Counted from the first letter of the stretch, positions 1 to 8,932 are shown. The stretch: 34,570 nt of DNA from Collinsella sp. (GCA_019414445.1 DXMA01000023.1:1-34570); one strand, 5' to 3'. The notes: generated by a model not told the origin, from the sequence alone. Program-made: numbers and translations.

Positions 1-64
1 AGGCCCGATTTTGCCTCTTGACAATGTCCTGCTCATATTAAAAGGAACGTCCCCATCTGCCGGA

Positions 65-859
65 TTAGGAGAGACTCTCCAGCACGCGACGGAGCTCCTG
101 CTGGACGGCGTGGTCGCGGTTACGACCCACCACGCGATCAGCCACCGCCTTGAGCGCGGGACGCGCGTTTTCCATCGCGCAGCCCGTGCCGACAAAGCGA
201 ATGATCTCGTAGTCGTTCATCGAGTCGCCAAACGCCATGACCTCGTCGCGTTCGACGCCATAGTGCTCCATGAGCTGCTCGATTCCCGAGGCTTTCGACA
301 CACCGGGCTGCATGGCATCGATCCATGCGTTTCCAGAAGGCGCAAAGGTAAAGAGCTGGCCAAGCTCGCGCTGCAGTACGTAGGCACTGTCCATAACGGC
401 ACAGTCATCGCAAAAGATACTCGCCTTGATGATATTTACGCTGGGATCGGGCAGCTCCCAAATGCGCTCGGCATTGGGAAGGTCCTTATCGACCTCGCGC
501 ACGAACTTGCACTCGTCATCGAGCAAGAAGGACTTGGTTCGGTCAAAGAGCGCAAGATGCAGATTGGGAAATGTCCTGACGGCCTGGGCGAGCCTTCGAA
601 TCGCCAGGTGGGAATACACCTCACGGTCTACCATCTTGCCGTCGGCGTAGACCTGGGCGCCGTTAGCGGCGACAAAGTCCATCTTGTCGCGAACGGGCGC
701 AAAGAACTCGCACAGGCGATCGTAGCGACGACCTGACGATGCGGCGAAATGCACGCCATGCTCGTGTAGCGCCAGAATCAGTTCGTAGGTCTCGGGAGGC
801 ACCTGGCCGTTTTCGTCAAGCAGCGTGCCGTCCATATCGGATGCAATCAGTTTAAACAT
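65..859 (-). CDS. Cof-type HAD-IIB family phosphatase
   Basis: A 264-residue cytosolic phosphatase of the haloacid dehalogenase superfamily, Cof/IIB subfamily. These enzymes hydrolyse sugar phosphates, nucleotide or cofactor phosphates; the substrate cannot be read from sequence. Motif I is DMDGTLLDE with nucleophile D8 and acid/base D10. Motif II is SSGR (41-44), the motif III lysine is probably K189 (VSKASG), and motif IV is GDSMND (211-216), which binds Mg. The C2 cap lies between residues 80 and 185, as expected for type IIB, and length matches the family. The ATG is preceded by AGGGAG about 8 bases upstream. It is a single gene, followed by the window edge. Confidence 0.93.
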   Translation of the reverse strand: MFKLIASDMDGTLLDENGQVPPETYELILALHEHGVHFAASSGRRYDRLCEFFAPVRDKMDFVAANGAQVYADGKMVDREVYSHLAIRRLAQAVRTFPNLHLALFDRTKSFLLDDECKFVREVDKDLPNAERIWELPDPSVNIIKASIFCDDCAVMDSAYVLQRELGQLFTFAPSGNAWIDAMQPGVSKASGIEQLMEHYGVERDEVMAFGDSMNDYEIIRFVGTGCAMENARPALKAVADRVVGRNRDHAVQQELRRVLESLS

Positions 860-1027
860 AGGAAAGCTCCCTTCGGGCTTGTTGGAATCGGACGTATATC
901 CAAAATCACCGTACCCAAAGGGAACTCAAATAAGACTCCGCGGGCGCAAACGTTACAAGGACCTAGCAAATAGCTCACACATGCCAGAGGTCCTACGGTC
1001 GCGGCGTCAGGCAGCCCGCCAAAGAGT

Positions 1028-1072
1028 GTCCCCGACGACTAGTCGTTTAAGAACGTCCCCGATGACTAGTCG
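1028..1072. repeat. Tandem 18-bp direct repeat with palindromic core at the ade stop codon
   Basis: Two copies of gtccccgaYgactagtcg (1028-1045 and 1055-1072, one mismatch) lie 27 bp apart. Each contains the self-complementary core gactagtc. The cores can pair with each other (cgactagtc with gactagtcg) to form a hairpin with a loop of about 18 nt. The second copy covers the ade stop codon, so the hairpin may mark the 3' end of the ade transcript, although there is no T-run. A related gaacgtcccc string occurs at 45-54. Confidence 0.6.
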
Positions 1073-2886
1073 GCATAGGTGAAGGTTGTAACGTCGAACA
1101 TGCCCTCGGGGCGGATGCGGAGCGTCGGGATGACCGGCAGGGGCAGGAAGATGATGCCCATGATGGGGTCGAGCGGCGGCTCAATACCCATGGCGCGCGC
1201 CTTGACCATAAAGTCGTCGTGCTGCGCAGCAACGTCCTCGGCCGTGCCTTCGCTCATAAGGCCACCGAGCGCCAGCGGAATACGCGCCACGACCTTGCCG
1301 TTGCGCACCAGCACGTGGCCGCCCTGGCCCACGGCCTCGACGGCAGCCATCATATCGGCCGCGTTGTCGCCCACCACGCACACGTTGTGCGAGTCGTGGC
1401 CGATCGTCGAGGCGATAGCGCCGCCCGTGATGGTAAAACCGCGCACCCAGCCGCGGCCGATATGCTTGCCGACGAGTCCCATGCCGGCGGGACCGTCGCC
1501 ATCGGCGCCCTTGGCCTGCAGTGACACGCCGCGGCCGTGGCGCTCGATCAGCATAATGCGGCGCAGGCCCCCGGCGTTCTCGGGGCGAGCCATACCCGTG
1601 ATGGCCTTGCCCGGCACCACGTCGATCACGGCCTCGCCCGGCTTAAAGGCATAGTCGAACACGTCGAGCGATAGCTTCGGCAGCTTAACGGAAACACGCA
1701 GCTCATCGGCAAGGGCCGCAACCTCGGCCATCTCGGGTGCGATCTCGCCCACAAAGGTGCCGTCCTGCGCCACCAGAGCACCGGCGGCATATACGCGATG
1801 CGGAGCTGCGGCAAACGTCAGGTCGTTGAGTACCAGCAGGTCGGCACGCTTGCCCGGGGCGATGGCGCCACGCAGCTCGTGCGGGTCGCGACAGCCGTGG
1901 TCCAGGCCAAACGCCTCGGCCGTGGAAAGGGACGCCATAGAGATGGCGACCACGGGGTCAATACCGGCCTCGATAGCCACTCGGCAGGCGTTGTCGATCA
2001 TACCGGTCGAAAGCGCATCGGAGGGAGCGCGGTCGTCGGTCGCAAAACAGCAGCGACGGGCGCGGGCGGGGTTTTCCAGCAGCATCGGCGACAGGTTGGC
2101 CAGGTCGTGGCTGCACGTGCCCTCACGCAGCATCACATACATGCCGCGGGATAGCTTGTCGAGCGCCTCCTCGGGAATCGTCGACTCGTGGTCGGCGATA
2201 ATGCCCGCTGCGGCATAGGCGTTGAGGTCCTTACCGGCAACGAGCGGCGCATGGCCGTCGACCTGCTTGGACGGCGTCTGGTTGGCAGCATCGATGCGAG
2301 CACAGGTCTCGGGGTCGGCCATAAAGACGCCCGGCAGGTTCATCATTTCGCCCAGTCCAAAGACATCGCCTGGATGCTCGGCAAAAAACGCCTGCATATC
2401 GGCAGCCGAAATAACGGCACCGGCCTGCTCGTCGGGCAGCGCGGGCACGCACGAAGGCATCATGTACTTGATGGAGATGGGTGCGCGGCGGCCATCCTCG
2501 ATCATAAAGCGCAAGCCGTCGAGACCGGCAACATTGGCAATCTCGTGGCTGTCGGCAATGGCGGTGGTAGTACCGCGCGTCGCGGCCATGCGAGCATACT
2601 CGGCGGGACGGATGTTCGAAGACTCGATATGCAGATGCCCGTCAATAAAACCGGGAGCGAGATAGCGACCCTGGCAGTCGATGACCTCAGTTGCCCCGTA
2701 GGTGCCAGCGGCATCGTCGCGACCATCGTAGAGCACGCCGACGATCACACCGTCCTTGACGGCAACGCTACCGGGCGCCACACGCTGGCCATACACGTCG
2801 ACGATCTGCGCATTGGTAAACAGCGTGTCGACGGGCACGCGCCCCTCGGCAGCATCGATCACAGACCTCATGACCTCAACGGACAT
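1066..2886 (-). CDS. ade: Adenine deaminase
   Basis: Converts adenine to hypoxanthine plus ammonia in purine salvage and catabolism; cytosolic amidohydrolase with a dinuclear metal site. The 606-residue product matches the family length. The amidohydrolase signature PGFIDGHLHIESS is at 78-90 with metal ligands H84 and H86. ADSHE follows near 114, GHAP near 212, ADHE near 233 and TDDRAPSD near 283-290. The C-terminal adenine deaminase domain carries a GHDSHN motif. The reading frame is open 27 codons further upstream, but I chose the ATG at 2886 because AAGGAG sits 7 bases before it and the extension does not resemble the family. A terminator-like hairpin lies between the predicted promoter and this start. 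It is monocistronic, separated from tyrS by a strong terminator. Confidence 0.95.
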   Translation of the reverse strand: MSVEVMRSVIDAAEGRVPVDTLFTNAQIVDVYGQRVAPGSVAVKDGVIVGVLYDGRDDAAGTYGATEVIDCQGRYLAPGFIDGHLHIESSNIRPAEYARMAATRGTTTAIADSHEIANVAGLDGLRFMIEDGRRAPISIKYMMPSCVPALPDEQAGAVISAADMQAFFAEHPGDVFGLGEMMNLPGVFMADPETCARIDAANQTPSKQVDGHAPLVAGKDLNAYAAAGIIADHESTIPEEALDKLSRGMYVMLREGTCSHDLANLSPMLLENPARARRCCFATDDRAPSDALSTGMIDNACRVAIEAGIDPVVAISMASLSTAEAFGLDHGCRDPHELRGAIAPGKRADLLVLNDLTFAAAPHRVYAAGALVAQDGTFVGEIAPEMAEVAALADELRVSVKLPKLSLDVFDYAFKPGEAVIDVVPGKAITGMARPENAGGLRRIMLIERHGRGVSLQAKGADGDGPAGMGLVGKHIGRGWVRGFTITGGAIASTIGHDSHNVCVVGDNAADMMAAVEAVGQGGHVLVRNGKVVARIPLALGGLMSEGTAEDVAAQHDDFMVKARAMGIEPPLDPIMGIIFLPLPVIPTLRIRPEGMFDVTTFTYAD

Positions 2887-2906
2887 ACATACTCCTTTAA
2901 CTGTAG

Positions 2907-2942
2907 AAAAAAGCTGCGGAGCGGACAGACCTTCACCGCAGC
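2907..2942 (-). terminator. Attenuator-like intrinsic terminator in the ade leader
   Basis: On the minus strand a 7-bp stem gctgcgg/ccgcagc (2936-2942 with 2913-2919) is followed at once by six T residues (2912-2907). It ends about 10 bases before the AAGGAG of ade. Since tyrS has its own terminator further upstream, this hairpin is best placed as a leader attenuator for ade. I see no recognisable purine-riboswitch core, so the controlling signal is unknown. Confidence 0.55.
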
Positions 2943-2954
2943 AAACCAATAGCC

Positions 2955-2983
2955 ATTGTATGCCCAAAAGGAAGCCCCGCTAA
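2955..2983 (-). promoter_or_regulatory. Candidate sigma-70 type promoter of ade
   Basis: On the minus strand, -35 TTAGCG (2983-2978) and -10 TACAAT (2960-2955) are 17 bp apart. The -10 matches 5 of 6 consensus bases; the -35 is weak. Initiation near 2948 would place the attenuator hairpin at the very 5' end of the message. A second inverted repeat, gatccct/agggatc (3014-3036), lies upstream of the promoter. Confidence 0.35.
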
Positions 2984-3045
2984 CACCCCTTCCGCTTAAC
3001 GGCACCGCCAAATGATCCCTCCGTCCCCAAGGGATCGTCGTAACC

Positions 3046-3083
3046 AAAAAAGGCCGCAGTCGGGATTCCCGGCTGCGGCCTTA
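3046..3083 (-). terminator. Intrinsic terminator of tyrS
   Basis: A long GC-rich hairpin (aggccgcagtcggga paired with ttcccggctgcggcct, one G-T pair) sits 27 bases after the tyrS stop. On the minus strand it is followed by a run of T (complement of the A-run at 3046-3050). This is a clear rho-independent terminator. Confidence 0.85.
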
Positions 3084-3109
3084 TTGCACTTGTGAGGTCA
3101 ACTCGCTCG

Positions 3110-4321
3110 TTAGACCAACTTGAAGCCCTTGCGCTTGCCTACGGAGAGGGTGTCGCCCAGCTTGAGGGCGCTGGGGTCGATGTTGTAGCTCTTGGGAGCC
3201 ACGGCCTTGCCGTTAATCTTGACACCGCCGCCGTCAATGTCGCGACGGGCCTGGCCGGCGCTGGCCGAAAGACCCAGGTCCTTGAGCAGGCCGGCGAGGT
3301 AGATTTGGCCCTCGTCGTTGACGGTCAGCTCAACATGCTTCTCGGGGAAGTCGGCGAGCTGGCCCTCCTTGAACACGCGGTCGAACTCGGCCTGAGCCTC
3401 GTCGCCGGCACCGGCGCCGTGGTAGGTGTCACACAGGTCACGGCCCAGAGCGCGCTTGAGCTCGTAGGGGTCGGCAGAACCATCGGCCAGGGCGGCATCG
3501 ATCTTGTCGACCTCTGCCGGGGTGAGCGAGCTGGCCAGACGATAGTACTTGCCGATCATCTCGTCGGGGATGGACATGGTCTTGCCGAACATGTCCTTGG
3601 GCGCGTCGGTCAGGCCGATGTAGTTGCCGTAGGACTTGGACATCTTGCGCACGCCATCGGTGCCCTCGAGCAGCGGCATGGTAAGCGCGATCTGCGGCTC
3701 CATGCCCATCTTCTCCATGAGCTCACGGCCAGCGAGCAGGTTGAAGAGCTGATCGGTGCCGCCCATCTCGACGTCGGCCTTGATCTGCACGGAGTCGAAA
3801 GCCTGCATCACGGGATACAGGAACTCATGCAGGGCGATCGGCGTCTGAGACTGGTAGCGCTTGGTAAAGTCGTCGCGCTCGAGGATGCGGGCGACGGTGA
3901 ACTTGGAGCACACCTGCAGCAGACCGGCCAGATCCATCGAAAGGATCCAGTCACCGTTGTGCACGATGGTGGTCTTCTCGGGATCCAGGATCTTCATGGC
4001 CTGGCTCACGTAGGTCTCGGCATTGGCCTCGATCTGCTCCTGCGAAAGCTGCGGACGGGTGGAATTCTTGCCCGAAGGGTCGCCAATCAACGCGGTACCG
4101 TTGCCGATGATGAGGGTGACGTTGTGGCCCAGGTCCTGGAACTGACGCATCTTGCGCAGCGGCACGGCGTGGCCCAGGTGCAGGTCGGGGCTGGTGGGGT
4201 CGACGCCGAGCTTGATGTTGAGGGGCTCGCCCTTCTCAAGCTTCTTGCGAAGGTCGGCCTCGGGAACGATCTGCGCGGCGCCCGAGGTGATGATACGCAT
4301 TTGCTCGTCAACAGACAGCAT
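3110..4321 (-). CDS. tyrS: Tyrosyl-tRNA synthetase
   Basis: Class I aminoacyl-tRNA synthetase charging tRNA-Tyr with tyrosine; 403 residues. The HIGH-type motif is HLGH (48-51) and the KMSKS loop is intact at 226-230. That places it in the KMSKS-bearing TyrRS clade rather than the KFGKT clade of E. coli. The tyrosine/tRNA pocket region GGTDQLFN is at 187-194. An S4-like RNA-binding domain occupies roughly 340-400 (SASAGQARRDIDGGGVKING region). The ATG is preceded by AAGGAGGA at ideal spacing. The leader contains a stable hairpin (4343-4369) but no T-box features that I can recognise. A strong terminator follows. Confidence 0.97.
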   Translation of the reverse strand: MLSVDEQMRIITSGAAQIVPEADLRKKLEKGEPLNIKLGVDPTSPDLHLGHAVPLRKMRQFQDLGHNVTLIIGNGTALIGDPSGKNSTRPQLSQEQIEANAETYVSQAMKILDPEKTTIVHNGDWILSMDLAGLLQVCSKFTVARILERDDFTKRYQSQTPIALHEFLYPVMQAFDSVQIKADVEMGGTDQLFNLLAGRELMEKMGMEPQIALTMPLLEGTDGVRKMSKSYGNYIGLTDAPKDMFGKTMSIPDEMIGKYYRLASSLTPAEVDKIDAALADGSADPYELKRALGRDLCDTYHGAGAGDEAQAEFDRVFKEGQLADFPEKHVELTVNDEGQIYLAGLLKDLGLSASAGQARRDIDGGGVKINGKAVAPKSYNIDPSALKLGDTLSVGKRKGFKLV

Positions 4322-4342
4322 TGGGTATCCTCCTTTTGCTAT

Positions 4343-4369
4343 AGCACCCTCGCCGAAAACGGCGGTGCT
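4343..4369 (-). other. Stable hairpin just upstream of tyrS
   Basis: The arms agcacc-ct-cgccg and cggcg-gtgct enclose an AAAA loop on the plus strand. The hairpin lies between the end of the U32 gene and the tyrS ribosome binding site, about 10 bases before AAGGAGGA. There is no T-run, so it could be the 3' end structure of the upstream gene or a 5' leader element of tyrS. Confidence 0.5.
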
Positions 4370-4417
4370 GTAAGTCCATAAACTCTCTTATGATAACAAA
4401 CTGATGCGACGCAGCAC

Positions 4418-6376
4418 CTACGACAGGAAAATCCTCGTCCTGCCGCATGCGTCGATGGCAACTGGCAGACGTGTACCGTCACGCTCGACCAGATAGCGAG
4501 CCTGCCGGCGACGCAAGCAGTCGCGGCAACAGACCCGCCCCGTCGCATCGGTGGCGCAGACGCCCTCGGCGGTCAGCAGGCAGTGCTCGCACACCATGAG
4601 CTCGGGGCAATCGGCATCGACGGGGCCCAAAACATCAGGTTCGGCCGTCAGTTCGGCAATACGTTTCGCATCATTGCCGAGCAACTCGGCCGGCAAGTAC
4701 ACCCGCCCCGCACCGAGTCCGCGCAGCCAGGTAAGCGTGGCCCGATTCGCGCAGAACACCGGCGCCGCCACGTCAAACGTCACGCCCAGCTCGCGAGCGA
4801 TCACCACCTGTCCCAGGTTGCGGCAGACGACGCGCCCGGCACGCTGCATCAGTGAGCGGGTCCAGTCAGCGTCACTCGCGCGGCACACCTCGTCAAGCAC
4901 CACAACGGCGTCGGACAAATCGAGTTCTCCGCACGGGTCGGCATCCATCAGCTGCCAAGCAAAAACCATGCGAGTGGGAACCGCGCACTCCACCAACTCC
5001 GTCGATGCACCGCCATCCACCGCAACGCCCTCAAAGGGCAGCACTTCAACGGCACGCGCAACGGGTGCAATCGCATCCGCCTCGGCCCGCATGCGCCCCA
5101 ACACCGCCGCCGTCTGATCCAACACGCCGGCGCTGCGAATCAGGTACACCTCGCAGCCCGCGTCCACCTTACGCTTGCAATGCACGACGACGCGCTTCCC
5201 CGCTGCGGCATCCACCGGGCAGGGCACCTGCGGCCAGCGTTTGGGCACATCGGGACGCGCGTCGACACCCGGATAGAACCGAATCTCGAGCGTGTCACCC
5301 GCCGCCACGGCGGCGTCGAGCTCAACGGTCACCTCTTCGTGGCCCACAGCGACCAAACGCCCCACGCGCACGCCCTGGTTAATTGCGCGCTCAAAGCTCA
5401 TCAGCTCGGCACCCGAACGCCCTCGCAGGTACGCATCGGTAAACTCACGGTTAAACGACCTCCCCAGCTCGCGTTCAAGCGTCGGCACCGCATCGGCATC
5501 CCATGTGCCGTCGCGCAGCATATCAAGCGCCCGACGCCACACCCTCACCACGTTAAAGACGTAGTCGGGATTCTTCATGCGACCCTCGATCTTGAGCGAT
5601 GCCACGCCGGCATCTACAAGCTCGGGCAGATGCGCAATACCCAGATAGTCACGCGGGCACAGCAGGCGATCTCCCTCGACGGCGACAACGCTCTGTCCCG
5701 CCTCGTCCACCAGGTCGTACGCCAGACGGCACGGCTGCGTGCAGTCGCCGCGCATCGCCGAGCGCCCACGCCGCAGGGCCGAAAACTCGCACGCCCCCGA
5801 ATAGCCGATGCAAATCGCACCGTGGCAGAATACCTCGATGGGCACGCCCGTGGCACATAGCGCCGCAATCTCGTCGACCGCCAGCTCGCGTGCCGTCGTC
5901 ACGCGCTCGACTCCCAGCTCATCGGCGGCAAGCCGCACGGCGCCTTCGCTGTGAACGCCCGCCTGCGTAGACAGGTGAATCTCGACCCCGGGAATCGCCG
6001 CGCGCAGCGCGCAGGCCAACCCGGCATCGGCGACAATCAGAGCATCGGCGCCCAGCTCCAGTGCATGAGCTCCCAACGCCACCGCGTCGGACAACTCATC
6101 GTCAAACACGAACACGTTGAGCGTTACGTACACACGCACGCCATGAGCATGCGCCACGGCACAACCGCGCGCAAACTCGTCATCCGTAAAGCCATGCGCG
6201 CTCACACGGGCGTTAAAGCCGCCCAACCCCGCATAGATGGCATCGGCACCCGCGGCGATGGCCGCAAGCATCTGGTCGAGCCCGCCCGCCGGCGCCAGCA
6301 GCTCGGGCAGCGCCGCACCGGCAGCATCCAATCCAGTCTCGTATTGTCCGCTCGGCCCCATCGTCCGAATCGCCAT
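4418..6376 (-). CDS. U32 family protein, RlhA-like (23S rRNA hydroxylation family)
   Basis: A 652-residue member of the U32 (collagenase-like) family. Its length equals that of the E. coli RlhA type, which carries the U32 domain plus a C-terminal DUF3656-like part and hydroxylates C2501 of 23S rRNA. ELLAPAG is at 25-31 and YAGLGGFNAR follows. The U32 signature is E-VFCHGAIC (181-189). A cysteine set that probably binds an Fe-S cluster includes C189, C196, C212 and C216. SLKIEGRMKNPDYV comes next. The C-terminus has further CxxC pairs (around 600-630), suggesting a second metal site. I chose the ATG at 6376 over one nine codons upstream because AAGGAG sits 8 bases before it. RlhA function is inferred from architecture; a tRNA-hydroxylating TrhP-like role is the alternative. 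Confidence 0.85.
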   Translation of the reverse strand: MAIRTMGPSGQYETGLDAAGAALPELLAPAGGLDQMLAAIAAGADAIYAGLGGFNARVSAHGFTDDEFARGCAVAHAHGVRVYVTLNVFVFDDELSDAVALGAHALELGADALIVADAGLACALRAAIPGVEIHLSTQAGVHSEGAVRLAADELGVERVTTARELAVDEIAALCATGVPIEVFCHGAICIGYSGACEFSALRRGRSAMRGDCTQPCRLAYDLVDEAGQSVVAVEGDRLLCPRDYLGIAHLPELVDAGVASLKIEGRMKNPDYVFNVVRVWRRALDMLRDGTWDADAVPTLERELGRSFNREFTDAYLRGRSGAELMSFERAINQGVRVGRLVAVGHEEVTVELDAAVAAGDTLEIRFYPGVDARPDVPKRWPQVPCPVDAAAGKRVVVHCKRKVDAGCEVYLIRSAGVLDQTAAVLGRMRAEADAIAPVARAVEVLPFEGVAVDGGASTELVECAVPTRMVFAWQLMDADPCGELDLSDAVVVLDEVCRASDADWTRSLMQRAGRVVCRNLGQVVIARELGVTFDVAAPVFCANRATLTWLRGLGAGRVYLPAELLGNDAKRIAELTAEPDVLGPVDADCPELMVCEHCLLTAEGVCATDATGRVCCRDCLRRRQARYLVERDGTRLPVAIDACGRTRIFLS

Positions 6377-6538
6377 CGGCAAACTCCTTACCAAGGTATG
6401 CATTCACTCTGAAAAATGCCGTCTTCCAGCATACACGAGGCCTCGCGCGCCCCGTTTGGTTTATCGTGTAATAACTTATGTCCATCCTGCCCCGACGGCA
6501 CATCCGCCGTCCGGCACGACATACCTGGAGGTCAATAT

Positions 6539-8743
6539 ATGGGTCCTCGCCAACGACAGGGACGCAGCCGTTCAAAGACGCATGCCCTGCCCATAATCCT
6601 GCTCTCGTTTTTGGGCTTTTTGCTTATCGCGGGCGTGGCATTTGGCATCGGCATGGTCGGCAACGTCAACCGCTGGCTGTCCGATCTGCCCGACTACACC
6701 GACGCCAACGCGTATCTGGTGAGCGAGCCCACCGAGATCGTCGACTGCAACGGCAACAAGATCGCGAGCTTCTACACGCAAAACCGCAAGTCCATCACCA
6801 AGGACGAGGTCTCCCCCTACGTGCTGCAGGGCACCGTTGACGTCGAGGACGAGCGCTTCTACGAGCACGGCGGTATCGACCTGTGGGGTATCGCGCGTGC
6901 TGCGGTGGCAACCCTCGGCGGCGGGCACGAAGGCGCCTCGACTATCACCCAGCAGCTGGTGCGCAACACCATCCTGCAGGAGGAGCAGTTCGACTCGACC
7001 ATCGAGCGTAAGGTGCGCGAGGCCTACATCGCCATCAAGATGGAGGACATGTACTCCAAAGACGAGATCCTCATGATGTACCTCAACACCATCTATTACG
7101 GCCACGGCGCCTACGGCATCGAGGCCGCAGCCGAGACCTACCTGTCCAAGAGCGCCGCCGACCTCACCCTGAGCGAAGCCGCGCTGCTCATCGGCCTTCC
7201 CAACTCGCCTTCGCAGTACGACCCCACGGTCAATCCCGACCTGGCACTGTCTCGCCGCAACAAGGTCCTCGACAACATGCTGCGCCTGGGCCACATCACC
7301 CAGGAGGAGCACGATGCCGCACAGGCCGAGCCCATCACCCTCAACGTGACCGAGATTTCGGGCAGCGGCGTCGACGTATACTCGCAGCCCTACTTTGTCG
7401 CCTATGTTAAGCAGCTGCTGGAGCAGGAGTTCTCGACCGACGTGCTCTTTAAGGGCGGCCTGACCGTCAAGACCACCATCGACCCCACGATGCAGCAGGT
7501 GGCAGAGAATGCCGTCCGCGAGCAGCTCGACACGCTCTCACTCGACGGCCTGGACATGGGCATGGTCGTCGTCGACCCCAAGACCGGCTACATCAAGTGC
7601 ATGGTGGGCGGTTATGACTACAACGCCGACGAGAACCACGTAAACCATGCCACGGCCAAGCGTCCCGTCGGCTCCACCTTTAAGGCCTTTACGCTGGCAA
7701 CTGCCATCCAAAACGGCATGAACCCCAACGTCACCCTCAACTGCAACTCGCCGCTCAAGGCCAAGGGCACCACGACCGAGGTCCAAAACTACGCCAACCA
7801 TAGCTATGGCAACATCACGCTTAAGCAGGCGACGGCATACTCCTCCAACACCGGCTACATCCAGGTGGCGGAAGCCGTCGGCAACAGCAAGATCATCTCG
7901 CTCGTCAAAAAGCTCGGCATCGATCCCGCCAAGGACAACATCGAGGACGTTCCCGTCATGACCCTCGGCACCGGCTCGATCTCGCCGCTCGAGATGGCCG
8001 CCGCCTACGCGACGTTTGCCAACGGCGGCTACTATCGCCAGCCGATCGCCATCACCGAGATTGACTCTCGTACCGGTTCGGTGCTGTACCAGCACACCGA
8101 CAATCCCTCACAGGTGCTTACCGAGGGCGAGGCCGCCGCGGTCACCGATGTTCTGTCCGGCGTCATGCAGGGCGGCGGTACGGGTGCTGCCGGTGCCCTG
8201 AGCGTCAACCAGCCCTATGCCGGCAAGACGGGCACCACCGACAACACCACTAACCTGTGGTTCTGCGGCTATACCCCGCAGCTGGCGTGCGCCCTGTGGA
8301 CCGGCTATTCCGCGGGCGAGATCCCCATCCAAAAATACGGCACGGACCTGCTGGGCGACAGCACCAACCTGCCTGTCTTTAAGCGATTTATGAACACCGT
8401 TCTGACCGGTACCGAGCGCGAGGAGTTTGCGACCGGAACGGCGCCCACCTACAAGAACAACAGCGTCTGGAAGTTCTACGGCACCAACAACACCAAGAAG
8501 ACGGAGAACGACGACAAGGACGAAAACGAGGACGAAGAGGAAACCACCACAACGACTACCACGACGACCACGACCACCGAGACCACGGGCGGCGACACCA
8601 CCGGCGGCACCGGTACGACCGGTGGCTCGACGGGCGGCTCCACTGGTGGTTCGACCGGCGGCGATGGCGGCACGCCTACGCCTACGCCTACGCCTACACC
8701 CACTCCCGACCCCTCGCCCACGCCTGACGATACGGTCGGCTAG
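6539..8743 (+). CDS. Class A penicillin-binding protein (transglycosylase/transpeptidase)
   Basis: Bifunctional peptidoglycan synthase of 734 residues, anchored in the membrane with its catalytic part outside. There is a basic cytosolic tail and a transmembrane helix at about 17-39. The GT51 glycosyltransferase has VEDERFYEHGG with catalytic E103, EGASTITQQLVRN (131-143) and RKVREAYIAIKME. The transpeptidase has STFK (379-382), SSN (435-437) and KTGT (563-566), all intact. The C-terminus from about 650 is low complexity: an acidic stretch, a run of 12 threonines, repeated GGST units and PT repeats. It probably spans the cell wall. GGAGG 8 bases upstream decides the ATG at 6539; the frame is open further upstream. 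A hairpin (6494-6511) lies in the leader. Transcribed divergently from the U32 gene and ends in a strong terminator. Confidence 0.95.
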   Translation: MGPRQRQGRSRSKTHALPIILLSFLGFLLIAGVAFGIGMVGNVNRWLSDLPDYTDANAYLVSEPTEIVDCNGNKIASFYTQNRKSITKDEVSPYVLQGTVDVEDERFYEHGGIDLWGIARAAVATLGGGHEGASTITQQLVRNTILQEEQFDSTIERKVREAYIAIKMEDMYSKDEILMMYLNTIYYGHGAYGIEAAAETYLSKSAADLTLSEAALLIGLPNSPSQYDPTVNPDLALSRRNKVLDNMLRLGHITQEEHDAAQAEPITLNVTEISGSGVDVYSQPYFVAYVKQLLEQEFSTDVLFKGGLTVKTTIDPTMQQVAENAVREQLDTLSLDGLDMGMVVVDPKTGYIKCMVGGYDYNADENHVNHATAKRPVGSTFKAFTLATAIQNGMNPNVTLNCNSPLKAKGTTTEVQNYANHSYGNITLKQATAYSSNTGYIQVAEAVGNSKIISLVKKLGIDPAKDNIEDVPVMTLGTGSISPLEMAAAYATFANGGYYRQPIAITEIDSRTGSVLYQHTDNPSQVLTEGEAAAVTDVLSGVMQGGGTGAAGALSVNQPYAGKTGTTDNTTNLWFCGYTPQLACALWTGYSAGEIPIQKYGTDLLGDSTNLPVFKRFMNTVLTGTEREEFATGTAPTYKNNSVWKFYGTNNTKKTENDDKDENEDEEETTTTTTTTTTTTETTGGDTTGGTGTTGGSTGGSTGGSTGGDGGTPTPTPTPTPTPDPSPTPDDTVG

Positions 8744-8765
8744 AAATCATCCGGCCATAAGCAAC

Positions 8766-8807
8766 AAGGCCCCCGAGCAGCTTATTAAACTGCTCGGGGG
8801 CCTTTTT
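8766..8807 (+). terminator. Intrinsic terminator after the penicillin-binding protein
   Basis: A perfect 15-bp stem (aaggcccccgagcag with ctgctcgggggcctt) and a 9-nt loop, followed by TTTTT. It ends the plus-strand gene and separates it from convergent argR. Confidence 0.9.
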
Positions 8808-8848
8808 AGTTTAAAGCGATCTGATGTGCGGTCTTTATACCGGCAGAC

Positions 8849-8883
8849 AAAAAAGGGGGCACCGACCAACGTCGATACCCCTT
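8849..8883 (-). terminator. Intrinsic terminator of argR
   Basis: On the minus strand an imperfect stem (aggggtatcgac against gtcggtgccccct) is followed by six T (complement of A-run 8849-8854). It lies about 50 bases after the argR stop. Confidence 0.6.
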
Positions 8884-8932
8884 ACAAGCCACTATGTCAG
8901 CGCGCACGGTGCCGAGCGCACGACCCGCACGC

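Noticed and set aside
2887..3044. Purine riboswitch before ade
   Set aside because: None of the conserved aptamer core is present on the minus strand; only hairpins and a T-run are seen.
3092..4381. Long open frame on the plus strand opposite tyrS (also 11607-13058 opposite rpoA/rplQ, 21643-23568 opposite xdhC/yqeB, 26527-27864, 27910-29391 and 29416-30801 opposite ygeW, ygeY, dpaL)
   Set aside because: They mirror genes with intact catalytic motifs and good ribosome binding sites. The antisense products are biased in composition, as expected from GC-rich codon use, and have no recognisable domains.
4322..4417. T-box leader for tyrS
   Set aside because: The spacer is under 100 bp and lacks the T-box sequence and antiterminator arrangement.
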